Below are positions 16,885-26,359 of a DNA stretch of 44,074 nt, piece by piece (the stretch's first letter is position 1; every line of letters starts with the position of its first letter). The translations under genes were made by a program, and so were the position numbers. The notes under the pieces were generated by a model that was not told where the DNA came from, searched no databases, and was given only the letters and a program-made list of their open reading frames with translations. The stretch is from Burkholderiales bacterium (GTDB taxonomy: Bacteria > Patescibacteriota > Minisyncoccia > Phycocordibacterales > UBA9973), in the NCBI GenBank assembly GCA_023701005.1, contig JAMPXW010000001.1, forward strand, positions 99,769 through 143,842. Reading direction: 5' to 3'.

Positions 16885-18726
16885 ATGGGAATATTTGATA
16901 AATTATTAGGTAAAAATACAACAAATAATGAAGAAGTGCGTGCTTCTGTTTTGGCTGTGCTTCCTGAAGAGATATATGAATCAGCCAAACTAGAACTCCA
17001 AGACATCGTCGCTCCTTCTGCTCTCAAAATAGAATCAAAATCAATAAATTTAGGAGACAAAATAGCTCGTACTTTTTTTATAATATCTTATCCAAGATTT
17101 TTGACTGACAATTGGTTTTCTCCAATAATAAATCTCGATAAAGTTTTTGATGTTTCAATATTTGTACATCCGATAGATACTTCTCTGGCATTAAGACAAT
17201 TTCAAAAGAAGGTCGCTGAAGTTCAAAGCCAAATAAGCGTACGAGAAAGCAAAGGAATGGTTAGAGACCCTATGCTCGACACAGCTTATCAAGACTTAGA
17301 AGGGTTACGTGATAATCTCATTCAAGCTCAACAAAAAATGTTTGATGTGAGTATATACATCACCATATATGCAGACAATGAACTAGAGCTTTTCAAAGTT
17401 GAAAACGAAGTAAAATCTATTTTGGAATCTAAATTAATATATATAAAACCAGCATTATTCCAACAAGAAGATGGTTTCAAAAGCGTGATGCCTCTCGGCA
17501 ATGACATTTTGGATATTCACCAAAAATTAAATTCTGAGCCTTTGTCTAGTGTATTTCCTTTTATATCTTTCGACCTAACTTCTGATAATGGAATACTTTA
17601 TGGAGTAAACAGGCACAATTCTAGTCTCGTCATTTTTGATAGATTCTCTCTTGAAAACTACAATTCTGTTACATTTGCCAAATCTGGTTCTGGTAAAAGT
17701 TATGCAACAAAATTAGAAATATTAAGATCTCTAATGTTTGATGTAGATGTGATAGTGATAGACCCAGAAAGAGAATATGAATATTTGGCGGAAGCCGTCG
17801 GTGGAAGATACTTTAATATTTCTCTTTCTTCAGATCACCACATCAATCCTTTTGACTTGCCTGTGCCTCGTGAAGACGAATCCACAGAAGATGTTTTAAG
17901 ATCAAACATAATAAATCTAGTAGGATTATTCAGGCTCATGCTCGGAGGCCTGACACCAGAAGAAGATTCTATGGTAGATCGTGCCATTTCCGAAACTTAT
18001 GCTATCAAAGACATCACCCCCGATTCTGATTTCACAAACATAGAACCTCCTCTTCTTTCTGATTTTGAAATGGTATTAGCAGGGATGGAAGGAAGTGATT
18101 CTGTAATGCAAAGATTGGTAAAATATACAAAAGGTTCTTGGTCTACTTTCTTGAACAGACCTTCTAATGTAGATATCAATAAAAAATTCGTAGTATTTTC
18201 TGTTAGAGACATGGAAGATGAACTGAAACCCGTGGCTATGTATATTGTCATGCACTATATATGGATAACTGTTCGTAAAAACCTCAAAAAACGCCTTCTC
18301 GTTGTAGATGAGGCTTGGTGGATGATGAAATCAGAAGATACTGCTTCTTTCTTGTATTCTATAGCCAAAAGAGGTAGAAAGTACTATCTCGGACTCTCTA
18401 CTATCACTCAAGACGCTGCAGACTTCATGAAATCTCCCTATGGTGTACCTATCGTGACAAACTCTTCTATACAGCTTTTATTAAAACAATCACCCACGAC
18501 AATAGACGTTTTACAAAAAACTTTTAATCTTACTGATGAAGAAAAATATTTACTTCTAGAGTCAGGGGTAGGGGAAGGAATATTCTTTGCTGGATTAAAA
18601 CATGTCGCTATAAAAGTCATTTCTTCTTATACCGAAGATCAAATAATCACTTCAGACCCATCTCAAATACTATCAATCAAAAAAGCAAAAGAAGATCTAG
18701 AAAAACTGGAGGTTGAAGGGAAATAA
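16885..18726 (+). CDS. virB4: VirB4-type T4SS ATPase
   Basis: VTFAKSGSGKSYATKLEILRSLMFDVDVIVIDPEREYEYLAEAVGG (Walker A), RLLVVDEAWWMMKSEDTASFLYSIAKRGRKYYLGLSTITQDAADFMKSPYG. Confidence 0.92.
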   Translation: MGIFDKLLGKNTTNNEEVRASVLAVLPEEIYESAKLELQDIVAPSALKIESKSINLGDKIARTFFIISYPRFLTDNWFSPIINLDKVFDVSIFVHPIDTSLALRQFQKKVAEVQSQISVRESKGMVRDPMLDTAYQDLEGLRDNLIQAQQKMFDVSIYITIYADNELELFKVENEVKSILESKLIYIKPALFQQEDGFKSVMPLGNDILDIHQKLNSEPLSSVFPFISFDLTSDNGILYGVNRHNSSLVIFDRFSLENYNSVTFAKSGSGKSYATKLEILRSLMFDVDVIVIDPEREYEYLAEAVGGRYFNISLSSDHHINPFDLPVPREDESTEDVLRSNIINLVGLFRLMLGGLTPEEDSMVDRAISETYAIKDITPDSDFTNIEPPLLSDFEMVLAGMEGSDSVMQRLVKYTKGSWSTFLNRPSNVDINKKFVVFSVRDMEDELKPVAMYIVMHYIWITVRKNLKKRLLVVDEAWWMMKSEDTASFLYSIAKRGRKYYLGLSTITQDAADFMKSPYGVPIVTNSSIQLLLKQSPTTIDVLQKTFNLTDEEKYLLLESGVGEGIFFAGLKHVAIKVISSYTEDQIITSDPSQILSIKKAKEDLEKLEVEGK

Positions 18727-18766
18727 ACACTAGGCATTAGGCTTTAGCTGATATATAATTAAAGAA

Positions 18767-19747
18767 ATGCAGAGAAAATTTATACTATACATATTAGTAT
18801 TCGTAATGGCTTTCATGGCCTCTTTTGCCAATGCTCAAATTAGGAATACGGACATCGTACTCTCTATAACACCAACAAATACACTTCCTAATCAAAATGT
18901 ATCTGCAAAACTTAGCAGTTATGTTGTTGACTTAGATAAATCAAACATATCTTGGTCTATCGATGATGCAGAAATGAGCAATGGAATAGGCAAGAAATCT
19001 TTTTCTTTCAGAACGAAGGAATCCGGTTCTCAACTGATGCTATCTGTAAACATTGAAACAGCAGACGGGCAAAATTTATCAAAAACAATGACAATAATTC
19101 CAACTGATGTAGATATATTATGGGAAGCTCATGATGCTTATGTGCCACCATTTTACAAAGGAAAAGCTTTGGCTCCTTCGCAGGGTGAATTTAAAATAGT
19201 TCCCATTCCAAACATAATAAATCAAACAGGGAAGGTAAACACAAACAACTTATCTTATACATGGAAAAAGGATGGCAAGGTCCAATCCATCTCTTCTGGT
19301 TGGGGTAAAAATTATTTCATATTTAGAAATAGTTATTTAGACAAGGTAAATAATATTGAGGTAAAAATTTCTGACATCACTGGCAACACTACAGCGATAG
19401 GTAAAATAAATTTAAATACTACAAAACCAAAAATACTTTTTTATGAAAATGATCCATCTTTGGGAGTAAAATGGGAAAAATCTATAAATGATAACTTATC
19501 TATAAACAAAGAGGGGGGAATGATCACAGCAGAACCTTATTTCTTTTCACCAAAAGATATAAATTCAAAACAATTGAATTTTGATTGGTATATAAATAAA
19601 AGTAAAATATCTACACCTGAGCCCAAAAACACTCTTTCAGTAAAAGGAGAAGAAGGTAAATCTGGGAGTGCAGCCATAAAACTGATTATCAATAATGTAG
19701 ATACGATTTTCCAAACAATGGAAAAACAAATCAATGTATCATTCTAA
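18767..19747 (+). CDS. Secreted hypothetical protein, Ig-like beta-sandwich style
   Basis: Signal-like N-terminus KFILYILVFVMAFMASFANAQ; repeated '.LSYTWKKDGK' and 'LNFDWYINKSK' Ig/PKD-like segments. Confidence 0.6.
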   Translation: MQRKFILYILVFVMAFMASFANAQIRNTDIVLSITPTNTLPNQNVSAKLSSYVVDLDKSNISWSIDDAEMSNGIGKKSFSFRTKESGSQLMLSVNIETADGQNLSKTMTIIPTDVDILWEAHDAYVPPFYKGKALAPSQGEFKIVPIPNIINQTGKVNTNNLSYTWKKDGKVQSISSGWGKNYFIFRNSYLDKVNNIEVKISDITGNTTAIGKINLNTTKPKILFYENDPSLGVKWEKSINDNLSINKEGGMITAEPYFFSPKDINSKQLNFDWYINKSKISTPEPKNTLSVKGEEGKSGSAAIKLIINNVDTIFQTMEKQINVSF

Positions 19748-19748
19748 T

Positions 19749-21233
19749 ATGAAAAATAATTTCAAAAAAATAATAGCTTCAACTTATTTATTTGCAATAC
19801 TTTTTGGATTATTTTTACCTTTTAATTATAGTTTCGGACAAAGTCCAAGTAATCGTTTGGTAATCTCAGCTGAAAAATTAAACATAAAAGCAGAAGAAAG
19901 TGTTTTAATATCAGCCAAAACATACAATCTTGGGAACAAATTAGTTATTTTTAAAATATCTCCAAATCAAGGATTATCTATAGGATCTTGTACAACAGGG
20001 GAAGTAGGCTCTGATTACATATCGTCATGCCAAACAACCCTGAAAACTACAAAAGATGCTAATGGAACATTCATAATAACTGCATCTACTAATTATAATG
20101 GAACATTAAACTCAGCAAATAAAATTGAATTAAAGATAGAAAAAGGCTTAACAACAATAGTGTGTAAGGAACCACAAATATTAAACGAAAAAAAAGACGC
20201 CTGCATAACACCACCAGTAACGACACCACCAAACACTCTTCCAGGTGGAAACAATGCAGGCACATCAAGCACAGCGAAAGACACAGATGTTATTTATGAA
20301 CCATTAGCGCCATTACCAGGGGATGGTGGTGTATTACAAAAAGAAATAAATACACAAGAAGATTGTGCTTTCGGAAAATATCTAAACATAATAATTAAAT
20401 TAATAATTGGTATCTCTGCTGTGCTAGCAATGGTTATGATAACGATGGGGGGTATAGAATACATGACCAGTGAATTAGTTTCAGAAAAATCTGCAGGCAA
20501 AGATACTATTCAAAATGCAATTTTAGGATTATTAATAGCCTTGGGTTCTTATTTAATATTAAATACCATAAATCCCCAACTACTTAATGTATGTTTAGAT
20601 AAATTACCAACAGCAGAAATTACAATAATAGAAAATTTCGAAGCCAGTGGTGCGTTAACTTTTGATGGAACACCAATAAAAGTTAATTTTAACAAAGAAG
20701 CCTATCCTTCTGCAAAAATAGCAGAACAAAAAACTGGTGTTAGTAAATCTTTAATTTTAGCTATATTTGCACAAGAAACAAATAATGGAGCTAATACCGG
20801 CGGTTGTAATTATACAAATGCAAATATGAGCCCAGGTGAACTAATAGCTTTAAAAGAAATTACCAGTGACTGGGCTACTGTGAAAATGTCATGTAGTGGC
20901 GGAGGAAGCAGCCATGGTGGAGCTATTGGACTTACTCAATTTCTCCCATCTACATGGAAACAATTTAGGGGAGAAGCAGAAAAACTCTTAGGCCATAGAC
21001 CAAATGCATGGAACATCGGAGATGCTTTAATGATGACCGCATTAAAGTTAAAAAGTAATAATGGTATAAAAGACCCAGAAGGTGCTGCTTGTAAATACTT
21101 CGGCAGTTGTAATGTGACTATAAGTTGTGGAAATAATAAAAAAGGAACATATGGACAATGTGTCATGGGTAAAAAATTAAGCATAGAGCAACAAATATCT
21201 GACGCAATTAAAAAAGGTGAAATAACTCCATAA
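19749..21233 (+). CDS. VirB2-like pilin region fused to a lytic transglycosylase (VirB1-like) domain
   Basis: IIIKLIIGISAVLAMVMITMGGIEYMTSELVSEKSAGKDTIQNAILGLLIALGSYLILNTINPQLLN (two-TM VirB2/pilin-like), then ILAIFAQETNNGAN...GGAIGLTQFLPSTWKQF (SLT-like motifs). ATG 19749 preferred. Confidence 0.75.
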   Translation: MKNNFKKIIASTYLFAILFGLFLPFNYSFGQSPSNRLVISAEKLNIKAEESVLISAKTYNLGNKLVIFKISPNQGLSIGSCTTGEVGSDYISSCQTTLKTTKDANGTFIITASTNYNGTLNSANKIELKIEKGLTTIVCKEPQILNEKKDACITPPVTTPPNTLPGGNNAGTSSTAKDTDVIYEPLAPLPGDGGVLQKEINTQEDCAFGKYLNIIIKLIIGISAVLAMVMITMGGIEYMTSELVSEKSAGKDTIQNAILGLLIALGSYLILNTINPQLLNVCLDKLPTAEITIIENFEASGALTFDGTPIKVNFNKEAYPSAKIAEQKTGVSKSLILAIFAQETNNGANTGGCNYTNANMSPGELIALKEITSDWATVKMSCSGGGSSHGGAIGLTQFLPSTWKQFRGEAEKLLGHRPNAWNIGDALMMTALKLKSNNGIKDPEGAACKYFGSCNVTISCGNNKKGTYGQCVMGKKLSIEQQISDAIKKGEITP

Positions 21234-21241
21234 ATAATAAT

Positions 21242-22495
21242 ATGTCAAAAAGAAATCTTATATTAATGATAATAGTTCTCATAATAATAGTAGCTACTTT
21301 GTTCGGTTATTTTTATATGTATCAACCACAAGCAAAGACAGGGGAGAATGTAGAAGGAACAAATTTCTTTGCTGATTTTCTGCCATTTGGAAAAAGCAAA
21401 ACTACAACAAACACAAATACTGAAACACCAGCAGATATTTCTGGCTTTGTACCTGAAGAAAATCAAACAAAAGATTCTAATTTAAATAAGATATCTAGTT
21501 TTCCAATCGCTGGTTATGGAATATTTATGAAAGAAAAAAATGCAGGAGAATATGCTCCAGCACTAAGGTATGTAAATAAAGCAAACGGAAATATCTATCA
21601 AACCTTCGCTCATGAAATAGACGAAAGAAAATTTTCATCTACTATTATTCCCAAGGTCCACGAAGCTTTCTTTGGCAACAAAGGAGAATCTGTCGTAATG
21701 CGTTATCTAAAAACAGACGGAAAAACAATCGAGACTTTTGTCGGAGCCTTAGAAAAAGAATATTTCGGAGCTGATTCAATAGGAACAAACGATGTAAAAG
21801 GTTCTTTTTTACCAGAAAACATATCTGACATAAGTGTCTCTCCTGATTTATCTAAAATATTTTATCTATTTGAAAGCAATGATAGCGTCATAGGGGTTTC
21901 ATATTCACTACAAACAAACTCTAAAACACAAATCTTTGATTCTCCTTTCACTGAATGGCTCTCTTTTTGGCCAAACAGTAAAATGATAACCGTCACAACA
22001 AAACCTTCATATAATGTCCCTGGTTATTCTTATATAATAAATCCTGAGAGAAAAGATTTTAATAAAATAGTAGGAGAAATAAAAGGTCTTACAACGCTTG
22101 CAAGCCCAAATGGGAAGTCGATGCTATATTCTGATAACAATTTATCACTAAGTATATTAGATATAGAAAATAAAAATACAAACTCAATAGGGATAAAAAC
22201 ACTTCCTGAAAAATGTATCTGGACTAAAACAAGTGACACAATATATTGTGCAGTCCCAAAATACTTAGAACAATCTCAATATCCTGATTCTTGGTATCAA
22301 GGAGAAATATCTTTTTCTGATCAAATATGGAAAGTAGATGTGGCAACAGGAAATACAACTTTGTTGTTAGACCCTATAACATCCACAAACGGAGAAGAAG
22401 TAGATGCTATCAAGCTTGGCTTAGATGAAAATGAAGACTATTTATTTTTTGTAAACAAAAAAGATTCTTATCTTTGGGAGCTAAAACTAAAATAA
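21242..22495 (+). CDS. Membrane-anchored hypothetical protein, beta-propeller-like
   Basis: N-terminal TM NLILMIIVLIIIVATLFGYFYMY; repeating strand segments resembling WD40/TolB-like propellers. Confidence 0.6.
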   Translation: MSKRNLILMIIVLIIIVATLFGYFYMYQPQAKTGENVEGTNFFADFLPFGKSKTTTNTNTETPADISGFVPEENQTKDSNLNKISSFPIAGYGIFMKEKNAGEYAPALRYVNKANGNIYQTFAHEIDERKFSSTIIPKVHEAFFGNKGESVVMRYLKTDGKTIETFVGALEKEYFGADSIGTNDVKGSFLPENISDISVSPDLSKIFYLFESNDSVIGVSYSLQTNSKTQIFDSPFTEWLSFWPNSKMITVTTKPSYNVPGYSYIINPERKDFNKIVGEIKGLTTLASPNGKSMLYSDNNLSLSILDIENKNTNSIGIKTLPEKCIWTKTSDTIYCAVPKYLEQSQYPDSWYQGEISFSDQIWKVDVATGNTTLLLDPITSTNGEEVDAIKLGLDENEDYLFFVNKKDSYLWELKLK

Positions 22496-22584
22496 AATTC
22501 CCCTCTTGAGGGGTGGCTCGTTTACGAGACGGGGTGGAAAATTCATCCACCTCTCTCTAAAGGGTACTCATCAAGAGGAGAATT
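22496..22584. repeat. Palindromic element, family C intergenic copy, exactly between convergent stop codons
   Basis: Terminal IR aattcccctcttga / tcaagaggagaatt with inner hairpin ggtgga/tccacc. Its reverse complement matches uvrB 40997-41080 at about 48/55 positions over the first 55 nt. Confidence 0.9.
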
Positions 22585-23092
22585 ATATTGCACCTATGTA
22601 TTTAATAACTACTCTACGAGAAGGTCCTTCACCTTGTGATTCTGTTTTTATATCTGTGGCATCTGATAAAAATTCATGGACTATTCTGCGTTCAAAAGCT
22701 GTCATAGGATCAATCTCTATATTTGATTTAAAATATCTAGCTCTTTCTGCCATCATGTGTGCTATCGCGTGTATACTTTCAACCTTCTTTTTTTGAAAAC
22801 CATTTATATCTATCAATATCCCTAAACCTTCTTGTTTTTCTCCTTGTTCTAAGCTGGAAGGATTTTTAGTTTCAATCATTCTGCGGGCAATATGATTTAT
22901 AGCAGAAAGTGCTTCACCTCCTCTTTCCCAAAAATAATGAGGTTGGCTTACTTCTACAGAAAACCAAACAGTTTTATCTCCATTTGACTTAAAAGAAGAT
23001 GGTTTATCTTCATCAACAGAAATTTTACTTACGTTTACGGTTGTTTTCTCTATTAATTCCTTTATTAAGTTTTGCATTTCTTCTTTGTTCAT
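22583..23092 (-). CDS. jag: Jag/KhpB-like RNA-binding protein (R3H domain)
   Basis: MTAFERRIVHEFLSDATDIKTESQGEGPSRRVVIKYI (R3H motif); conserved position next to yidC. Confidence 0.85.
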   Translation of the reverse strand: MNKEEMQNLIKELIEKTTVNVSKISVDEDKPSSFKSNGDKTVWFSVEVSQPHYFWERGGEALSAINHIARRMIETKNPSSLEQGEKQEGLGILIDINGFQKKKVESIHAIAHMMAERARYFKSNIEIDPMTAFERRIVHEFLSDATDIKTESQGEGPSRRVVIKYIGAI

Positions 23093-23099
23093 AAAGTTT

Positions 23100-23828
23100 T
23101 TATTTTATTATCTCTAAAGCAACCTTTCTTTTCTTGTTTGCATACATTTGTTGGCCTATTGCAAATATATTACTCGTAATCCAATATAATGCAACTGCTC
23201 CAGAAACTCTATATGCAATAAAAGCAACTATGAAAGGGAAAACGTACTTCATTTGTGTTTGCATGCTTTGAGTTAAATTATCCTGGAAAGAATTAGATTT
23301 ACTCTCTGAAACAGCTGGCTTAGGCATAAGAATAGCCTGGAAATATTGAGAAACTCCTGCAAGTAAAGCCAGAACCAAACTATGAGTACTAAGATCTAGT
23401 ATACCTAAAAAGACTGTATTTATATATTCTGGAGCTTTTATAAAAGAATAAAGAAGACCATTCTCTAAATTCAAACCTTTAAGAAATACATAATATAAAG
23501 CAAAAATTATAGGAATTTGAACCAAAACCAAAAGACAACCAGAAAAAGGGTTTGTTTTGTGTTGCTTATATAGATCGAAAGTTTGTCTAGCCTGTTCCTC
23601 CTTGCTTGCGCCTCCTTCTTTTATCTTTTTTAGCTCTGGAGCCAATAAATTCATCTTTATCTGACTTTCAATGGACTTTTGAGAAAAAGGAAATAATATC
23701 GCCTTAACTAAAATAGTAAGGATAATGACAGCAATACCAACATCTCCACCAGGAATAATTGAAACTAAAAAAGCCAAAGCATTTAAGAGTGGCTTATATA
23801 AAACTGTATCCCAAATATTTGTTAACAT
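23100..23828 (-). CDS. yidC: Membrane protein insertase YidC/Oxa1
   Basis: GGDVGIAVIILTILVKAILFPFSQKSIESQIKMNLLAPELKKI...; GCLLVLVQIPIIFALYYVF; conserved neighbourhood. Confidence 0.95.
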   Translation of the reverse strand: MLTNIWDTVLYKPLLNALAFLVSIIPGGDVGIAVIILTILVKAILFPFSQKSIESQIKMNLLAPELKKIKEGGASKEEQARQTFDLYKQHKTNPFSGCLLVLVQIPIIFALYYVFLKGLNLENGLLYSFIKAPEYINTVFLGILDLSTHSLVLALLAGVSQYFQAILMPKPAVSESKSNSFQDNLTQSMQTQMKYVFPFIVAFIAYRVSGAVALYWITSNIFAIGQQMYANKKRKVALEIIK

Positions 23829-23881
23829 CTACTTATTCTATATGAAAACAACCAAAAAAACTAGAGCTTTGCTTTATCTTT

Positions 23882-24124
23882 TTATTTTAACGGATCCATG
23901 TGATTTTTTTGCCATGGATGACAACGCAAAATACGTACAAAACCTAAAAAAAATCCTTTTAAAATACCATATTTTTGAATGGCTTGTTTCGTATACTCTG
24001 AGCAAGTTGGATAAAAAACACATGAATTATTTCTCATCAAACCAAAATATTCTAAAAATCTGCTCAAAAGTTTAGCTATATATTTCTGATAAAAACCAAT
24101 AATTTTTAAAAAGATAAAATTCAT
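23882..24124 (-). CDS. yidD: Membrane protein insertion efficiency factor YidD
   Basis: IGFYQKYIAKLL...CVFYPTCSEYTKQAIQKYGILKGFFLGFVRILRCHPW. Confidence 0.95.
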   Translation of the reverse strand: MNFIFLKIIGFYQKYIAKLLSRFLEYFGLMRNNSCVFYPTCSEYTKQAIQKYGILKGFFLGFVRILRCHPWQKNHMDPLK

Positions 24125-24480
24125 ATTTTTTCTAAAATAACCTTTATTTCCTTGTCTAAATTAGAGATGGGATTATTCTTTTTATTTTTTAAACCACCAA
24201 AAATATCTACACTTTTTTTACCAAAAATAAAAACACCCATAATACCAGCAGGCAACAGGTTAAAATAATTTTTTAAAACATAATAACCACGCCTTCTCAA
24301 TAAATTTCTCTCAACCGCTTTTTTTGAAACTGTTTTAGGTGTAATAAAAGATATCCTTTTATTTTTGTTTTTAGATAAAATAAAAAATTTAAAAGTTAAA
24401 TTAGTAGAATTAACAAAATGCCCAGATTTAAATATCTGTTCTATTTGTTTAGTGTTATTTATATTTTCCTTAGGAAGCAT
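24121..24480 (-). CDS. rnpA: Ribonuclease P protein component
   Basis: RISFITPKTVSKKAVERNLLRRRGYYVLKNY (RnpA RNR motif) and gene order. Confidence 0.9.
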   Translation of the reverse strand: MLPKENINNTKQIEQIFKSGHFVNSTNLTFKFFILSKNKNKRISFITPKTVSKKAVERNLLRRRGYYVLKNYFNLLPAGIMGVFIFGKKSVDIFGGLKNKKNNPISNLDKEIKVILEKI

Positions 24481-24481
24481 A

Positions 24482-24616
24482 TTATACAGAAAGTTTAGCT
24501 CGTCCTTTTCTTCTTCTTCTTAAAAGGACCTTACTGCCTGTTTTACTCTTAGATCTTACTAAAAATCCATGAGCTTTAGCTCTCTTTCTCTTTTTAGGTT
24601 GATATGTTACTGACAT
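24482..24616 (-). CDS. rpmH: 50S ribosomal protein L34
   Basis: Not in the ORF track (44 aa). Reverse strand translates as [44 protein letters not shown], with L34 hallmarks, between rnpA and dnaA. Confidence 0.95.
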   Translation of the reverse strand: MSVTYQPKKRKRAKAHGFLVRSKSKTGSKVLLRRRRKGRAKLSV

Positions 24617-24755
24617 AAAAAGAGTATACCCCAACATTGATTTTAAGTCAAAAAAATAATAATTTATTAAGTAAAATAATTATCAACAGTTTATCAACAG
24701 AGTTAATAAGTTTTTTAAAATTGCGTTTATAAATTGTGTAGTATAATCTCTACCA
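24617..24755. promoter_or_regulatory. rpmH-dnaA intergenic region with two DnaA-box-like sites (candidate oriC part 1)
   Basis: TTATCAACA at 24680-24688 and 24691-24699 (one mismatch from TTATCCACA), 11 bp apart, in an AT-rich spacer directly upstream of dnaA. Confidence 0.7.
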
Positions 24756-26114
24756 ATGGATACAAAACAACTTTGGAAAAACTGTCTAGTAGAAATCGAA
24801 GCAGGTGTCTCTAAAGCAAACTTTAGTACCTGGTTCAAAAATACTTGCATTTTAAAAGAAGAAACTGGCATTGTGTATGTTGGTGTACCAAACGAATTTG
24901 TTCGTGATTGGTTAAAAAATAAATATCACAAATTAATAACTAAAACGATAGCTGATGTTTATGAAAACATGCGTGCCGTAGAATATGTAATCACAAAAAT
25001 AGAAAGTACAAAACAAGAACCCATTAAAACCAACAACATAAACAATCTAAATATTCCAACAAACAAAGAACTACCATTAAAAGATTTATATATAAATCCT
25101 GATGATAATTTAAACCCCAAATATCGTTTTGATTCTTTTATAGTAGGAACATTCAATGAACTTGCTTATGCTGCATCTCAAGCAATAATAGAAAACCCTG
25201 GCACCAAATATAATCCATTCTTTGTGTACGGGGGGACAGGCTTAGGTAAGACACACCTATTACAAGCTGTTGGTAATTCAATAAAAGAAAAATATGCAAA
25301 TAAAAAAGTACACTACCTAACTTTAGAAAAATTCGCTACTGATTTTATAAATTCACTACAAAGCAACAAAGCTAATTCATTTAAAGAAAAATACCGTAAA
25401 TATGATCTCCTAATTATAGATGATATTCAATTTATAGGTAAAATGGAAAAAATCCAAGAAGAATTATTCCATACTTTTAATACTTTCTACGAAAATAATA
25501 AACAAATAATATTTTCATCAGATAAACATCCAAACTACATACCAGAACTCGCAGATCGATTAAAATCACGTTTTGCTGCAGGTATGATAGTAGACGTATC
25601 AGAACCAGAATATGAGTCGCGTTTAGCTATTTTAAAAGTAAAATTAAGAGAATTGGATGTAGATCTAGATCAAGAAGTGGTGGAATACGTAGCCTCTGCA
25701 ATACAAGGAAATATTCGTGAATTAGAGGGTAGCTTAAATACAATAGTTTGCCACTATAAATTAAAAAACAAACCATTAACCGTTGTTGAGGTAAAGAATC
25801 TACTAAAAAACAACATAAAACCAAAAAAGAATGTCGCCATCAAAGATGTTGTAAAAACTGTCAGTGATTATTATTCCCTAGAAGAATCCTCTGTCTATGA
25901 AAAAACAAGAAGAAAGGAAATTGTTAAAGCAAGACAGGTTGTAATGTATCTACTCAGGGAAGATTTTAATGTATCTTATCCATTGATAGGTCAAAAACTT
26001 GGTGGAAAAGATCACACAACAGTAATACATTCTTATTTAAAAATAAAAGAAGATTTAAAAAACGACCCACAACTTCTGCAAGAATTAGAACAAATAAGAA
26101 TTATGTTTAAATAG
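24756..26114 (+). CDS. dnaA: Chromosomal replication initiator DnaA
   Basis: NPFFVYGGTGLGKTHLLQAVGN, LLIIDDIQFIGK, RFAAGMIVDVSEPEYESRLAIL, LIGQKLGGKDHTTVIHS. Confidence 0.98.
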   Translation: MDTKQLWKNCLVEIEAGVSKANFSTWFKNTCILKEETGIVYVGVPNEFVRDWLKNKYHKLITKTIADVYENMRAVEYVITKIESTKQEPIKTNNINNLNIPTNKELPLKDLYINPDDNLNPKYRFDSFIVGTFNELAYAASQAIIENPGTKYNPFFVYGGTGLGKTHLLQAVGNSIKEKYANKKVHYLTLEKFATDFINSLQSNKANSFKEKYRKYDLLIIDDIQFIGKMEKIQEELFHTFNTFYENNKQIIFSSDKHPNYIPELADRLKSRFAAGMIVDVSEPEYESRLAILKVKLRELDVDLDQEVVEYVASAIQGNIRELEGSLNTIVCHYKLKNKPLTVVEVKNLLKNNIKPKKNVAIKDVVKTVSDYYSLEESSVYEKTRRKEIVKARQVVMYLLREDFNVSYPLIGQKLGGKDHTTVIHSYLKIKEDLKNDPQLLQELEQIRIMFK

Positions 26115-26359
26115 CTGTTAATATCTCTGTAAAAGACTTGTGTAAAATTATAATAATTAAAGAAATATCTGTTGAAAACAATTAATAAAAATAAACAAAA
26201 AATATTTTTAAAAAACTATCCAGATTTAATTAAAAATTATTATAAATATAAACAATACAAAATTAACAAAATAACTTTATAAATCAACACATATTTAGTT
26301 TATCCACTTATCAACAACCTTAATAGTACTAATAAATTATATATATAAGATATAAACAT
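26115..26359. promoter_or_regulatory. dnaA-dnaN intergenic region: AT-rich tract plus DnaA-box-like sites (candidate oriC/DUE)
   Basis: Extremely AT-rich 26150-26290, followed by TTATCCACT (26300-26308) and TTATCAACA (26308-26316). Confidence 0.7.

Noticed and set aside
22506-22796. ORF on + strand (96 aa, MRGGSFTRRGGKFIHLSL...)
   Set aside because: It begins inside the family C palindrome and then runs antisense through jag; no independent coding evidence.
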